This document shows positions 1 to 8,202 of a stretch of DNA of 64,000 nucleotides, piece by piece (position 1 is the stretch's first letter; each line of letters starts with the position of its first letter). Source of the stretch: Allobosea sp. CRIB-10 (lineage in GTDB: Bacteria > Pseudomonadota > Alphaproteobacteria > Rhizobiales > Beijerinckiaceae). The stretch covers positions 1 to 64,000 of the forward strand of contig NZ_FOKP01000021.1 in the NCBI RefSeq assembly GCF_900112185.1, given 5' to 3'. Made by a program: the position numbers and the translations under genes. The notes beneath the pieces were generated by a model. The model saw only the letters and a program-made list of their open reading frames with translations, was not told where the DNA came from and made no database searches.

Positions 1-258
1 ATTGCTCGTCATTCAACCAAAACAAGCGGCTCATGGAACTTACCTCTCCCATGACCTGCTTGAATCACAAACTGGCCGTTGAGTTTAGACCCTAGCGTTA
101 CTCTATCCGTCCGATAATCACGACAGCTGTCTCGCGACGACTGCCCTGCAGCCCACGGGGCCCCGTGCGGCCAAGCGCGAGTTGCGCCGTTCAGCGCGTC
201 CGCCTTGCGCCACCCGCCAAACCCAATAGATAAGGAGATCTAGGAGCGGCCCTGCGGA

Positions 259-1083
259 ATGACCCTGAACGAATCGATCTCACGCGCGCGGCGCGACCCC
301 GCCATCAAGCTGCATGGCCCCGAGGCCTTCGCGGCCATGCGCAAGGCCGGGCAGCTCACCGCGCGCGGCCTCGACATGCTCGCCGGCGAGGTCAGGCCCG
401 GCGTGACCACGCAGCGCCTCGACGATCTCGCCTTCCAGTTCGCCATGGACAATTCAGCCTATCCGGCGACCCTGTTCTACCGCGGCTACACCAAGTCGAT
501 CTGCACCTCGATCAACCATGTCGTCTGTCACGGCATCCCCGACGACAAGCCGCTGCGCGAGGGCGACATCGTCAACATCGACTACACCCTGATCGTCGAT
601 GGCTGGCATGGCGACTCCAGCCGGATGTTCGCGGTCGGCGACATCCCGCGCAAGGCCGAGCGGCTGGTCGAGATCACCTATGAAAGCCTGCTGCGCGGCA
701 TCCGCGTCGTGCGCCCCGGCGCCACCACGGGCGATATCGGCTTCGCCATCCAGCGCTATGCCGAGGGCGAGCGTTGCTCGGTGGTGCGCGATTTCTGCGG
801 CCACGGCCTCGGCCAGGTCTTCCACGACGCGCCGAACATCCTGCACTATGGCAGCCTCGGCGAGGGCGTCGAGCTCAAGCCCGGCATGCTCTTCACCATT
901 GAGCCGATGATCAATCTCGGCAAGGCGAGCGTGAAGGTGCTCTCCGACGGCTGGACAGCCGTAACGCGCGATCGCTCGCTCTCGGCCCAGTTCGAGCATA
1001 CGGTCGGCGTGACGGAGACGGGCTGCGAGATCTTCACGCTCTCGCCTGCCGGCCTCGACAACCCGCTCGCGCCGCGCCCATGA
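259..1083 (+). CDS. map: Type I methionine aminopeptidase
   Basis: Removes the initiator methionine from new cytosolic proteins. The 274-residue product has the usual length for a bacterial type I enzyme with a short N-terminal extension. The metal-ligand pattern is visible: Asp in NIDYTLIVDGWHGD, His in FCGHGLGQVFHD, Glu in FTIEPM and Glu in AQFEHTV. The ATG is preceded by AGGAG at 242-246. It overlaps the next gene by 4 bp (ATGA), so map and radC form a host operon. This is core chromosome and marks the outside of the mobile element. Confidence 0.97.
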   Translation: MTLNESISRARRDPAIKLHGPEAFAAMRKAGQLTARGLDMLAGEVRPGVTTQRLDDLAFQFAMDNSAYPATLFYRGYTKSICTSINHVVCHGIPDDKPLREGDIVNIDYTLIVDGWHGDSSRMFAVGDIPRKAERLVEITYESLLRGIRVVRPGATTGDIGFAIQRYAEGERCSVVRDFCGHGLGQVFHDAPNILHYGSLGEGVELKPGMLFTIEPMINLGKASVKVLSDGWTAVTRDRSLSAQFEHTVGVTETGCEIFTLSPAGLDNPLAPRP

Positions 1084-1742
1084 AGACCAGCGGCAACGGC
1101 ATCTCAGCCCCGCTTGCCGCCGTCCCGGACGAGGCTCCGCCGCATCATCTCGGCCATCGCGACCGCCTGCGCCAGCGCTTCCTCGATGCCGGCGACGCCG
1201 CTTTGCCCGATTACGAGCTGCTCGAGCTGCTGCTCTTCCGCTCGATCCCGCGGCGCGACGTCAAGCCCCTCGCCAAGCAGCTGATCCAGCATTTCGGCTC
1301 CTTCGCCGAGGTGATCGGGGCGCCGCTCTCGCGACTGCAGGAGGTCGACGGCGTCGGCGAGAGCGCCGCCCTCGACCTCAAGATCGTCGAGGCGGCGCTG
1401 AAACGGGCGATGAAGGGCCAGGTCGCCAAGAAGCCGGTGCTCTCCTCCTGGTCGGCAGTGATCGACTATTGCCGCCTCGCCATGGCCTTCGCCGAGCGCG
1501 AACAGTTCCGCATCCTGTTCCTCGACAAGAAGAACGCGCTGATCGCCGACGAGGTGCAGCAGACCGGCACGGTCGACCACACTCCGGTCTATCCGCGCGA
1601 GGTGATGCGCCGGGCGCTGGAGCTTTCGGCTACCGCCTTGATTCTAGTGCATAACCATCCCACTCGCTCAAATCGATCACGTTGGATCACGCACAAGCAC
1701 GCTGAATCACTAGGAAATTCGCGTATTTTTGGTCTTGCGTAG
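1080..1742 (+). pseudogene. radC: Truncated radC (JAB/MPN-domain protein) interrupted by the ICE
   Basis: RadC proteins carry a helix-hairpin-helix region followed by a JAB metalloprotease-like domain. The HhH part is visible (LQEVDGVGESAALDL), as is the JAB domain up to ILVHNHP. The family motif continues as SGDP...D, but here the frame runs into an unrelated tail (TRSNRSRW... to the stop), so the last metal ligand and the end of the fold are lost. The switch lies near 1640-1665, where codon use also becomes AT-richer. An integrase follows at once, so I infer that radC is the attachment gene and that this copy is nonfunctional unless the tail compensates. Confidence 0.9.
1635..1680. other. 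Probable left attachment junction (attL) inside radC
   Basis: Homology to RadC stops after the codons for HNHP (about 1648-1662) and the sequence beyond is not radC-like. Bases from about 1640 use rarer codons (ATT, CTA, CAT) than the GC-rich host codons before them, suggesting the crossover core was brought in by the element. No second copy of this stretch was found in the window, so the exact core length cannot be set. Confidence 0.6.
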
Positions 1743-1803
1743 TGGGGGCGGTTTTGGCAAATTGGGGGCGGTTTAAGGGGTAAGAAACGGCATTCCGCCC
1801 CCA
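1743..1803. repeat. Direct and inverted GGGGGCGG repeats before the integrase
   Basis: TGGGGGCGGTTT occurs twice, at 1743-1754 and 1763-1774, 20 bp apart. An inverted copy of the core, CCGCCCCCA, lies at 1795-1803. Short repeats between an attachment site and its integrase are typical of arm-type integrase or excisionase binding sites; that role is inferred. Confidence 0.5.
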
Positions 1804-1859
1804 GCAAACGATCCCCGTTTCTCCTTGACCGATCCCAGTTGCGGGACAGGAGAAACGTG

Positions 1860-3113
1860 ATGCCAAGCCTGACCGATACCGCGATCCGACATGCGTTGAA
1901 GCGGGTCGAAGCGAGCCAGAAGCAAGAAAACCTCGCCGACGGCGAAGGGCGCGGGACCGGACGGCTCGTCCTCGTCCTGAAGCCCATGCCCAAGCGCGTG
2001 ACCGCCGACTGGATGGCGCAGCAATGGCGCGACGGCAAGCGCGCCAAAAAGAAGATCGGCGCCTATCCATCCATGCCCCTCGTCGAAGCGCGCGCGATCT
2101 TCAAGCGCGACTATGCCGACGTCATCCAGAAGGGCCGGAGCATCAGGATCGCGACCGATACGCGGCCCGGAACTGTCGCCGACCTGTTCGAGGGCTATGT
2201 CGCCTCGCTCAAGAGCGCAGGCAAGCCGTCGTGGAAGGAAACGGAAAAAGGCCTGAACAAGATCGCCGACACGCTTGGCCGCAACCGTCTCGCTCGCGAG
2301 ATCGAGCCCGATGAGATCGTCGAGGTGATCCGACCAATCTACGACCGTGGGGCACGGGCGATGGCCGACCACGTCCGCGGCTATATTCACGCAGCCTTTG
2401 GCTGGGGCATGAAGTCCGACAACGACTATCGGAACACTTCGCCACGCCGTTTCCGAATTCCCTTCAATCCGGCCACAGGCATTCCGACCGAACCCAAGGT
2501 CCAGGGCACGCGCTGGCTCGACGAGGACGAGTTCGTCCGTCTCTATCGCTGGCTGGAAAGCCCCGACACGCCCATCCACCCGCCCTACACCCGCGCCGTT
2601 CGCATTCTCATGCTGACCGGCCAGCGGGTCCAGGAAATCGCTCGCCTCCACATCGACCAATGGGATGCCAAGGAGCGGATCATCGACTGGTCAAAGACCA
2701 AGAACCTTCAGCCGCATGCCGTCCCAGTGCCGTCGCTCGCCGCCGAGTTGCTCGAAGCCATCAACGTGAACGAATATGGCTGGTTCTTCCCATCCGCGAC
2801 GGATCCGTCGAAGCCGGTCAGCCATGGCACGCTTTACTCGTTCATGTGGCGCCAGCGCGATCGCGGCGTCATCCCCTATGTGACGAACCGCGATCTCCGC
2901 CGCACCTTCAAGACCTTGGCGGGCAAGGCGGGCGTCTCGAAGGAAATCCGCGACCGTCTCCAGAACCACGCGCTTCAGGACGTCAGCTCCAAGAACTACG
3001 ACCGCTGGAACTACATGCCCGAGAAGCGGGCCGGCATGGCGAAGTGGGACAAATTCGTCCGCGCGATGCTGGCAAAGAAGAAAGGCGACGGCGCCTTGAA
3101 GAAGGCAGCGTGA
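1860..3113 (+). CDS. int: Site-specific tyrosine integrase of the ICE
   Basis: Catalyses integration and excision, here apparently at radC. It is 417 residues long with a P4-type layout: N-terminal arm-binding region (GKRAKKKIGAYPSMPLVEAR), core-binding region and C-terminal catalytic domain. Catalytic residues are Arg256 (TGQRVQEIARL), Lys279 (WSKTKN), Arg347 (RDLRRTF), His370 (LQNHA) and Tyr380 (KNYDRW). The His usual three residues before the second Arg is replaced by Arg344. I chose the ATG at 1860 because AGGAG lies at 1848-1852; a TTG at 1839 is possible but has no such site. It overlaps the next gene by 4 bp. Confidence 0.93.
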   Translation: MPSLTDTAIRHALKRVEASQKQENLADGEGRGTGRLVLVLKPMPKRVTADWMAQQWRDGKRAKKKIGAYPSMPLVEARAIFKRDYADVIQKGRSIRIATDTRPGTVADLFEGYVASLKSAGKPSWKETEKGLNKIADTLGRNRLAREIEPDEIVEVIRPIYDRGARAMADHVRGYIHAAFGWGMKSDNDYRNTSPRRFRIPFNPATGIPTEPKVQGTRWLDEDEFVRLYRWLESPDTPIHPPYTRAVRILMLTGQRVQEIARLHIDQWDAKERIIDWSKTKNLQPHAVPVPSLAAELLEAINVNEYGWFFPSATDPSKPVSHGTLYSFMWRQRDRGVIPYVTNRDLRRTFKTLAGKAGVSKEIRDRLQNHALQDVSSKNYDRWNYMPEKRAGMAKWDKFVRAMLAKKKGDGALKKAA

Positions 3114-3526
3114 GCGGTCGGCTTCTCGTGCTGGCCGCCGCCGCCACGCTCGGCTACGCCGCCCCGGCCCACGCAGATCCGTGCGAAGGCACTCTCCCCA
3201 CGCGGGCAGGCGTCCAGTTCTCCGGCATCGTCCGATATGTGGGAGATGGCGACGGCCTCTGTGTCGGGCGAACGGCGGACCCCAATGAGTGGATTGAAGT
3301 CCGCCTCGCCGATTTCAATGCCCCGGAACTACACACTCCCGGCGGTCCTGCGGCCAAGGCGGCGCTCGAACGCCTGGCCCTACAGCGCGAAGTCATATGC
3401 GCATCCGAGCACGGGCACGGCGGCCGTGTCCGGTCCTTTGACCGCGTTATCGCGCGCTGCCGGATCAGCGGAGCCAGTCTTGGCGACCTGCTGCGTCAGG
3501 CCGGCGTAGCCGAGGGCGGCAACTGA
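3110..3526 (+). CDS. Secreted thermonuclease (SNase)-like protein
   Basis: This 138-residue product starts with GTG overlapping the integrase stop. Its N-terminus is a signal peptide (LLVLAAAATLGYAAPAHA, likely cleaved after AHA). The rest follows the staphylococcal nuclease fold: VGDGDGL, then VRLADFNAPEL with Arg and Glu of the active site, then RSFDRVIARC, ending in LGDLLRQAGVAEG. It would act on DNA or RNA in the periplasm. The translational coupling to the integrase is unusual. Activity is unproven because the third catalytic Arg cannot be placed with certainty. Confidence 0.8.
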   Translation: MSGRLLVLAAAATLGYAAPAHADPCEGTLPTRAGVQFSGIVRYVGDGDGLCVGRTADPNEWIEVRLADFNAPELHTPGGPAAKAALERLALQREVICASEHGHGGRVRSFDRVIARCRISGASLGDLLRQAGVAEGGN

Positions 3527-3551
3527 TGCGATCCATCTCACCATTGACTCG

Positions 3552-3571
3552 ATATAGCTTGGAGGCTATAT
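3552..3571. promoter_or_regulatory. Palindrome over the toxin-antitoxin ribosome binding site
   Basis: ATATAGC at 3552-3558 and GCTATAT at 3565-3571 form a perfect 7-bp inverted repeat. The spacer holds the GGAG of the ribosome binding site, and the right arm contains the first two bases of the toxin start codon. HigA-type antitoxins usually bind such palindromes to repress their own operon; binding here is inferred. TTGACT at 3544-3549 could be a -35 box. Confidence 0.6.
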
Positions 3572-3935
3572 GACTTGGAACGTCAGACTCCATAATGCCT
3601 TCGAGGCGGAGTTTCTGGCTTTCGAGCGCGAGGTCCAGACCGAATTGCTGGCGGTCGCGAAGCTGCTGGGCGAATACGGCCCGCAGCTCGGTCGGCCCTA
3701 TGCCGACACGCTCAAAGGCTCGAAACACGCTAACATGAAGGAGATGCGTTTCTCGGCTGCCGATGGCGAATGGCGTGCTGCCTTCGCCTTCGATCCCGAA
3801 CGGAAGGCTATTCTTCTCGTCGCGGGAGACAAATCGGGCGGCAGCCAGAAGCGCTTCTACAAGCAGCTTATCGCAAAGGCGGACAGCCGGTTTTCCGATC
3901 ATTTGGGAAACCTGAAATCTGCGAAGAAAGGATGA
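3570..3935 (+). CDS. HigB-like toxin (phage Gp49/RelE superfamily)
   Basis: A 121-residue protein of the Gp49-like HigB family, whose members cut mRNA on the ribosome. Family features seen are the N-terminal strand and helix, LGRPYADTLKGSKHANMKEMRFSAADGEWRAAFAFDP, and the tail VAGDKSGGSQKRFYKQLIAKAD. In this family the toxin gene usually precedes the antitoxin, as here. It starts at an ATG with GGAGG just upstream, inside a palindrome. It heads the operon that runs into the defence genes. Confidence 0.88.
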   Translation: MTWNVRLHNAFEAEFLAFEREVQTELLAVAKLLGEYGPQLGRPYADTLKGSKHANMKEMRFSAADGEWRAAFAFDPERKAILLVAGDKSGGSQKRFYKQLIAKADSRFSDHLGNLKSAKKG

Positions 3936-3939
3936 TCCT

Positions 3940-4311
3940 ATGGGACGGAGCCTCGATGAGGTCATTGCTTCCCTGCCCCGCGACCAGCAGGAGCAGATTG
4001 AAGCGCGCTATGACGAGCTTCGGCAGGAGGTCGAAGGACTCCGCGAATTGCGGCAGATCGCCGGCAAGGCCCAGGAAGATGTCGCAACGGCCCTCAACAT
4101 CAAACAACCTTCCGTTTCCAAGATCGAGAACCAGGCGGATATGTATCTCTCGACGCTGCGTAGCTACGTCGAGGCGATTGGCGGGAAGCTCGAACTAACG
4201 GTGAAGCTACCGGCCCGGCCTCCGGTGCGGATCGAACATTTAGGCGATCTCGCTCAGCCGACCACGAAAGCGTCTGGTCGCAGGGCTGGGCCTCGACGGA
4301 GGATTGCTTGA
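3940..4311 (+). CDS. HigA-like XRE-family antitoxin
   Basis: A 123-residue DNA-binding antitoxin. The helix-turn-helix spans about residues 45-80 (AQEDVATALNIKQPSVSKIENQADMYLSTLRSYVEAIGG), followed by a basic tail. It lies 4 bp after the toxin and would neutralise it and repress the operon. Its stop overlaps the TTG start of the SIR2-like gene (TTGA), so translation of the defence operon is probably coupled to the antitoxin. Confidence 0.9.
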   Translation: MGRSLDEVIASLPRDQQEQIEARYDELRQEVEGLRELRQIAGKAQEDVATALNIKQPSVSKIENQADMYLSTLRSYVEAIGGKLELTVKLPARPPVRIEHLGDLAQPTTKASGRRAGPRRRIA

Positions 4312-5627
4312 CTCCTCAGACGATCGCTCGGCTTCTAGCTTCCATGAATGCGGGCCGCCTGCTGGTTGTCTGCGGTGCTGGGCTGTCAATGGCGCCACCG
4401 AGCAGCCTGCCGTCAGCGCGCGCGGTCGCCGAGCGCTGTTTCGACAAATACCGTCTTGAATCGGACCCGACCTGCGACCTTGTTCTTCGGGATAATCTTG
4501 AGGCTCTCGCTGAGCACTTTGCCGGCCTGAGCACCCTGCAGTCGGTCTTCATCGAACATCTGGTGCCTTGGCCTGCTTTCGTGCGCCCTTCCAACACAGG
4601 GCACGCCGCGATAGCGGACTTCCTTATCACCCGCGCCGCCGTCGCCGGCATATCGAGCAATTACGACACTTTGATCGAACGTCGCGCATGGGACTATGGC
4701 GCTGACTTTCGCGGCTCGCTCGACGGCGACGAGGCCATTGGCGACGCCATTCGTCAGGCACCCTTGCTGAAATTCCATGGTTGCTCCCACCGCGACAGGC
4801 CATCCACCGTCTGGGCGACGTCGCAGCTCGACGATCCGACGATTTCCGCCCGCATTGCCCGAAGCAAGGTGTGGATGGCAGCGAACCTTCGGCATAAGGA
4901 TCTTCTCGTCGTCGGGTTCTGGTCGGATTGGGAATATCTTAACGCCGTAATCGGCGAAGCCCTGATAGACGTGCAGCCTCTGTCTGTAACGGTCATCGAT
5001 CTCTCGGCGACAAACGCGCTCGAGCAGAAGGCGCCGCAGCTTTGGCAGATAGCGCACGCGCAAAACGTGACCTTTGAGCATGTCCAGGAGTCGGGAGCCG
5101 TGGCCTTGGACGAGCTTCGCCGCGCGTTCTCATCAAACTATCTGCGCCAAGTCCTCGACGCTGGACGGGCGGCTTTCGAGCAAGCGACCGGCGTCGATTG
5201 CGATCCGGCATGGCTTGAAATCGGGGATTTCGACAGCGAGGCGCTGTATGGCCTCAGGCGAGATGCGGAAGGCGTTCCGGCGGCGGAGCCGGCGAAGCTG
5301 CTGCGCCCCGGCAGTCCCGAGGCGCTGGGCTTTTTTCATCTGCTGCTGCGCCAGGCTGGAGCCGTACAACGCGCCGATGGCTATGAGCTAAACGGTCGAA
5401 GCATTCGCGTCATCAACGGGACGCAGTCCATCCTCGGGACGCTGCGGGGAAAGTTTGTTGAACCGCCCGCTGCGATGCAGTCGGACATTGTTGTTGCGGT
5501 CGGTGCGACCGACTTGGGCGTCCCGGACAACGTGGTTCGCAGCGGGCGCGCAGGCGACGTCATTCGCCCTGACGCGGCGGGCGAATGGTTCGACCTCCAA
5601 GGGGCAAGAGGCGCGCTGGGCATCTAA
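4308..5627 (+). CDS. SIR2-like protein, candidate effector of the defence operon
   Basis: A 439-residue protein with a SIR2-like Rossmann domain: GAGLS at 23-27, SSNYD at 116-120, KFHGC at 155-159 and VVGFWSDWEY at 201-210. SIR2 domains in phage defence usually cleave NAD+, so I infer NADase activity and abortive infection. Residues 270-439 match nothing I recognise and may couple the effector to the partner ATPase. The start is a TTG with GGAGG at 4298-4302, overlapping the antitoxin stop. It overlaps the next gene at TAATG. Confidence 0.85.
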   Translation: MTPQTIARLLASMNAGRLLVVCGAGLSMAPPSSLPSARAVAERCFDKYRLESDPTCDLVLRDNLEALAEHFAGLSTLQSVFIEHLVPWPAFVRPSNTGHAAIADFLITRAAVAGISSNYDTLIERRAWDYGADFRGSLDGDEAIGDAIRQAPLLKFHGCSHRDRPSTVWATSQLDDPTISARIARSKVWMAANLRHKDLLVVGFWSDWEYLNAVIGEALIDVQPLSVTVIDLSATNALEQKAPQLWQIAHAQNVTFEHVQESGAVALDELRRAFSSNYLRQVLDAGRAAFEQATGVDCDPAWLEIGDFDSEALYGLRRDAEGVPAAEPAKLLRPGSPEALGFFHLLLRQAGAVQRADGYELNGRSIRVINGTQSILGTLRGKFVEPPAAMQSDIVVAVGATDLGVPDNVVRSGRAGDVIRPDAAGEWFDLQGARGALGI

Positions 5628-6157
5628 TGGACATCTTTATACAAGCCGAAATCGTCCTACGCGACGCCCAGTACGAGACATGGACATGGGCCGGCTCCGC
5701 AGGTCCCGTAACCTGCTTCGAGAACGCGGCGCTGATGGGATTTGTCCATGTCTTCGACACCGCGGACGCGCTCCTCGGTGGCTGGAAAGCAAATCAACAG
5801 GTTGCTCTTGCACGCCATGCCGCTTCGTTGCGCGGCGCCGGAGCAAAGGCCTGGAACGTCTATTCGGTCTTGCTGACCCCCGATCAGGATCCGCGCCGCG
5901 GACGAGAGATCGAGCGAATCGAAGAGGATTTTTCTCTCACGCGAAAGATCGCTAGAGCCTCGATCACGACAACGGAAGACGTCGAAAAGGCGCTGCTGCC
6001 GTTGCTCTCGATCCGCTCGAAGCCACTGCTCGGCGCGTCTAACTTCGAGACGAGACTTCGCACCCGGCTCAAAGATATTCCGGCGGACGCCGTCACGGCG
6101 TTCCTCAATGACACGTCGTCCGCAGAGGTCGCTCGCATATTGGGAGCGACTTCGTGA
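5627..6157 (+). CDS. Small protein resembling an ABC-3C middle component
   Basis: A 176-residue protein between an effector and an ABC ATPase. It reads FENAALMGFVHVFD, then KAWNVYSVLLT, then IEEDFSLTRKIARA and LLPLLSIR. This pattern and its place fit the middle component of ABC three-component (ABC-3C) conflict systems, which links ATPase and effector. I recognise the pattern, not a verified match. The ATG at 5627 shares bases with the SIR2 stop, and the gene overlaps the ATPase start (GTGA). Confidence 0.6.
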   Translation: MDIFIQAEIVLRDAQYETWTWAGSAGPVTCFENAALMGFVHVFDTADALLGGWKANQQVALARHAASLRGAGAKAWNVYSVLLTPDQDPRRGREIERIEEDFSLTRKIARASITTTEDVEKALLPLLSIRSKPLLGASNFETRLRTRLKDIPADAVTAFLNDTSSAEVARILGATS

Positions 6158-8202
6158 GGCTCGATTTCATCGAAATATGCGGTTTTCGCGGATTTAGGGA
6201 TCTCGTCCGAATCAACTTCGGTCGTGGCTTCACCGTCATCACCGGCCGCAACGGCGTGGGCAAGAGCACGCTATGCGATGCAGTCGAATTTGCGATCACC
6301 GGCTCCATCGACAAATACGCCGTCGAGAAAGCCGCGAAAGAGAGCCTCAGCGATTATCTCTGGTGGCGTGGCGAAGGTGTGCCCAAAGCCCATTATGTTA
6401 CGGCTTCGTTTATCGACGATGACGGGAAACCATTCACTATCAAGCGGACTCGGGAGTCCGGCTCCGATCGTTCGCCAGAGGAGATCAAAGCTGCGCTTTG
6501 CCGCGGTCCTGCGCCGGACGACGCGCTTCGTCAGCTCACCCGGACGTCGATCATCCGCGACGAATGGATCGCGGCGCTCAGCCTGGACCTTACCGAAACG
6601 GAGAGGTTCGATCTCGTCCGATCGGCACTCGGCGCAGTGGAAGGCTCCGAAGCGGGCAGCAGAGCAAAGGAAGTCGTGGCGGCCGCCGAAGCTGCCCACG
6701 CCAAGGATGAAGCCGCCTATGACAATGCTCGCACGCGGCTGGCCGACAGGCTTACGCAGCAGTCGGAGACGCAAGCCGCACTGAGCCGGTCAGGTGATGT
6801 CTCCGCCGCAATTCAGGTGATCGCCACAGCGGCCCCAGATGCGCCCCCCGAGCTGAGTGCTCGCCTGATCGCAGGTCGAAATGCGTTGGCGAACGCACGC
6901 GCCCGGTTGGCCCGGATGGGGGAAGCGCTTCAACTCGGTCGTGAAGTCGCAGCGACACAGGCCGCCTTTAACGCACCGGAGGCGCTTGCCGAACGCGAGG
7001 CCGCATCGGTTGCGCATGAGACTGCCCAGCGCGACCACGAGTCCGCCCAGAACACCGTTTCGGATGCCGAACAGCGCCTCGGCCGTGAGGAAGAGGTTGA
7101 CGCGATCGCGGCCTCTCTGAGCATTCTCGTAGAGCACGGTGAGCGCCTCGGATTGCACGACGATCATTGCCCACTTTGTGCGGCCCACCGGACGTTGGAT
7201 GAGTTCGCAGCAGGTCTAGCCGCAGCCCGGTCCCGCATTATTTCGCTGGCGTCGGGCGTTCAGGGAGCCCGCGATGCTCTCGCGGCCGCGAAGGAGAACG
7301 CACAGCAACCCAGCTTGGCCTTCAAGGCAGCGGCCGCTGTAGTCGAAGGTCATGCAGACGAGTTGCGCCAGTTGCGCGACCAGGAAGCCGCGCATGTCGG
7401 TTTCTACACGCAGTGGGGGCTCGATCACCGCTTCATCCAAGATCCTGACGGGCTGGAGCAGGCCATCTCTGTCGAACGCGACCGTTTCATTGATCTTGAG
7501 CGCGCGCTTCTGGTCCTGGAAGCGTCTCAAGCGGTCTCGCGGATGTCGTCGATCGAAAGCAACATCTCGGCTCTGCGAGCTGAAATAGAGAAACTGGCCG
7601 GAGCGGTAAGCCAGTCGCAGAACGCCGTCACAGCAGCTCGTGAGATCGAACGCTCGGTTAGGCGCGTGAGCGCGGAAATCATTGATGAACGGCTCGCTCA
7701 GATCAGTCCGCTACTCAACGAACTTTATCAGCGCCTGCGACCGCATGCCGACTGGCGGACGATCGATTACAGCATCCGCGGCGACGTCCGTCGATTTCTC
7801 AGCCTCAAGGTCGGAGACGGCCTGAACCCGCAATTTGTCTTCAGCAGCGGCCAGCGCCGCGCAGCAGGTTTGGCCTTCCTTCTCTCAGTCCATCTTGCGC
7901 GCGCTTGGACGCCACTCAGGTCTCTCCTCCTCGACGATCCCGTTCAACATATCGATGATTTCCGGGCGCTTCACTTGGTCGAAGTGCTCGCCGCTCTCCG
8001 CTTGGATGGGCGCCAGATCATCTGCGCCGTCGAGGACCCTGCGCTGGCCGATCTGCTGTGCCGGCGCTTGGTTAGCACCGCGACGGAGGGAGGCCGGCGT
8101 TTCGATATCGACCTTGGTCCGCTCGGCGCCACAAGCGTTGTCATTGACCAAGAAATCCATCCAATGCCGGTCGGTGTTCTACGTGGTGTTGTCACTGCAT
8201 GA
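6154..8202 (+). CDS. Rad50/SMC-like ABC ATPase with CPLC hook
   Basis: A 682-residue ATPase. The N-terminus resembles RecF/Rad50 (LDFIEICGFRGFRDL) with Walker A GRNGVGKST at 31-39. Long Ala/Glu/Arg-rich coiled coils follow, interrupted near residues 338-341 by CPLC, like the zinc hook of Rad50. The ABC signature SSGQRR is near 563 and Walker B SLLLDDP near 590. It probably senses or binds nucleic acid and controls the SIR2 effector; this is inferred from ABC-3C-type systems. GTG start at 6154; its stop overlaps the next ATG (ATGA). Confidence 0.88.
   Translation: MRLDFIEICGFRGFRDLVRINFGRGFTVITGRNGVGKSTLCDAVEFAITGSIDKYAVEKAAKESLSDYLWWRGEGVPKAHYVTASFIDDDGKPFTIKRTRESGSDRSPEEIKAALCRGPAPDDALRQLTRTSIIRDEWIAALSLDLTETERFDLVRSALGAVEGSEAGSRAKEVVAAAEAAHAKDEAAYDNARTRLADRLTQQSETQAALSRSGDVSAAIQVIATAAPDAPPELSARLIAGRNALANARARLARMGEALQLGREVAATQAAFNAPEALAEREAASVAHETAQRDHESAQNTVSDAEQRLGREEEVDAIAASLSILVEHGERLGLHDDHCPLCAAHRTLDEFAAGLAAARSRIISLASGVQGARDALAAAKENAQQPSLAFKAAAAVVEGHADELRQLRDQEAAHVGFYTQWGLDHRFIQDPDGLEQAISVERDRFIDLERALLVLEASQAVSRMSSIESNISALRAEIEKLAGAVSQSQNAVTAAREIERSVRRVSAEIIDERLAQISPLLNELYQRLRPHADWRTIDYSIRGDVRRFLSLKVGDGLNPQFVFSSGQRRAAGLAFLLSVHLARAWTPLRSLLLDDPVQHIDDFRALHLVEVLAALRLDGRQIICAVEDPALADLLCRRLVSTATEGGRRFDIDLGPLGATSVVIDQEIHPMPVGVLRGVVTA

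Noticed and set aside
2660..3109. A long frame running inside the integrase gene and into the thermonuclease-like gene
   Set aside because: The first 150 codons are an out-of-frame reading of the integrase. The real gene starts with a signal peptide at 3110.
3544..3572. Promoter made of TTGACT and TATATG with a 17-bp spacer
   Set aside because: Transcription would start after the toxin ATG, leaving its good ribosome binding site unused.
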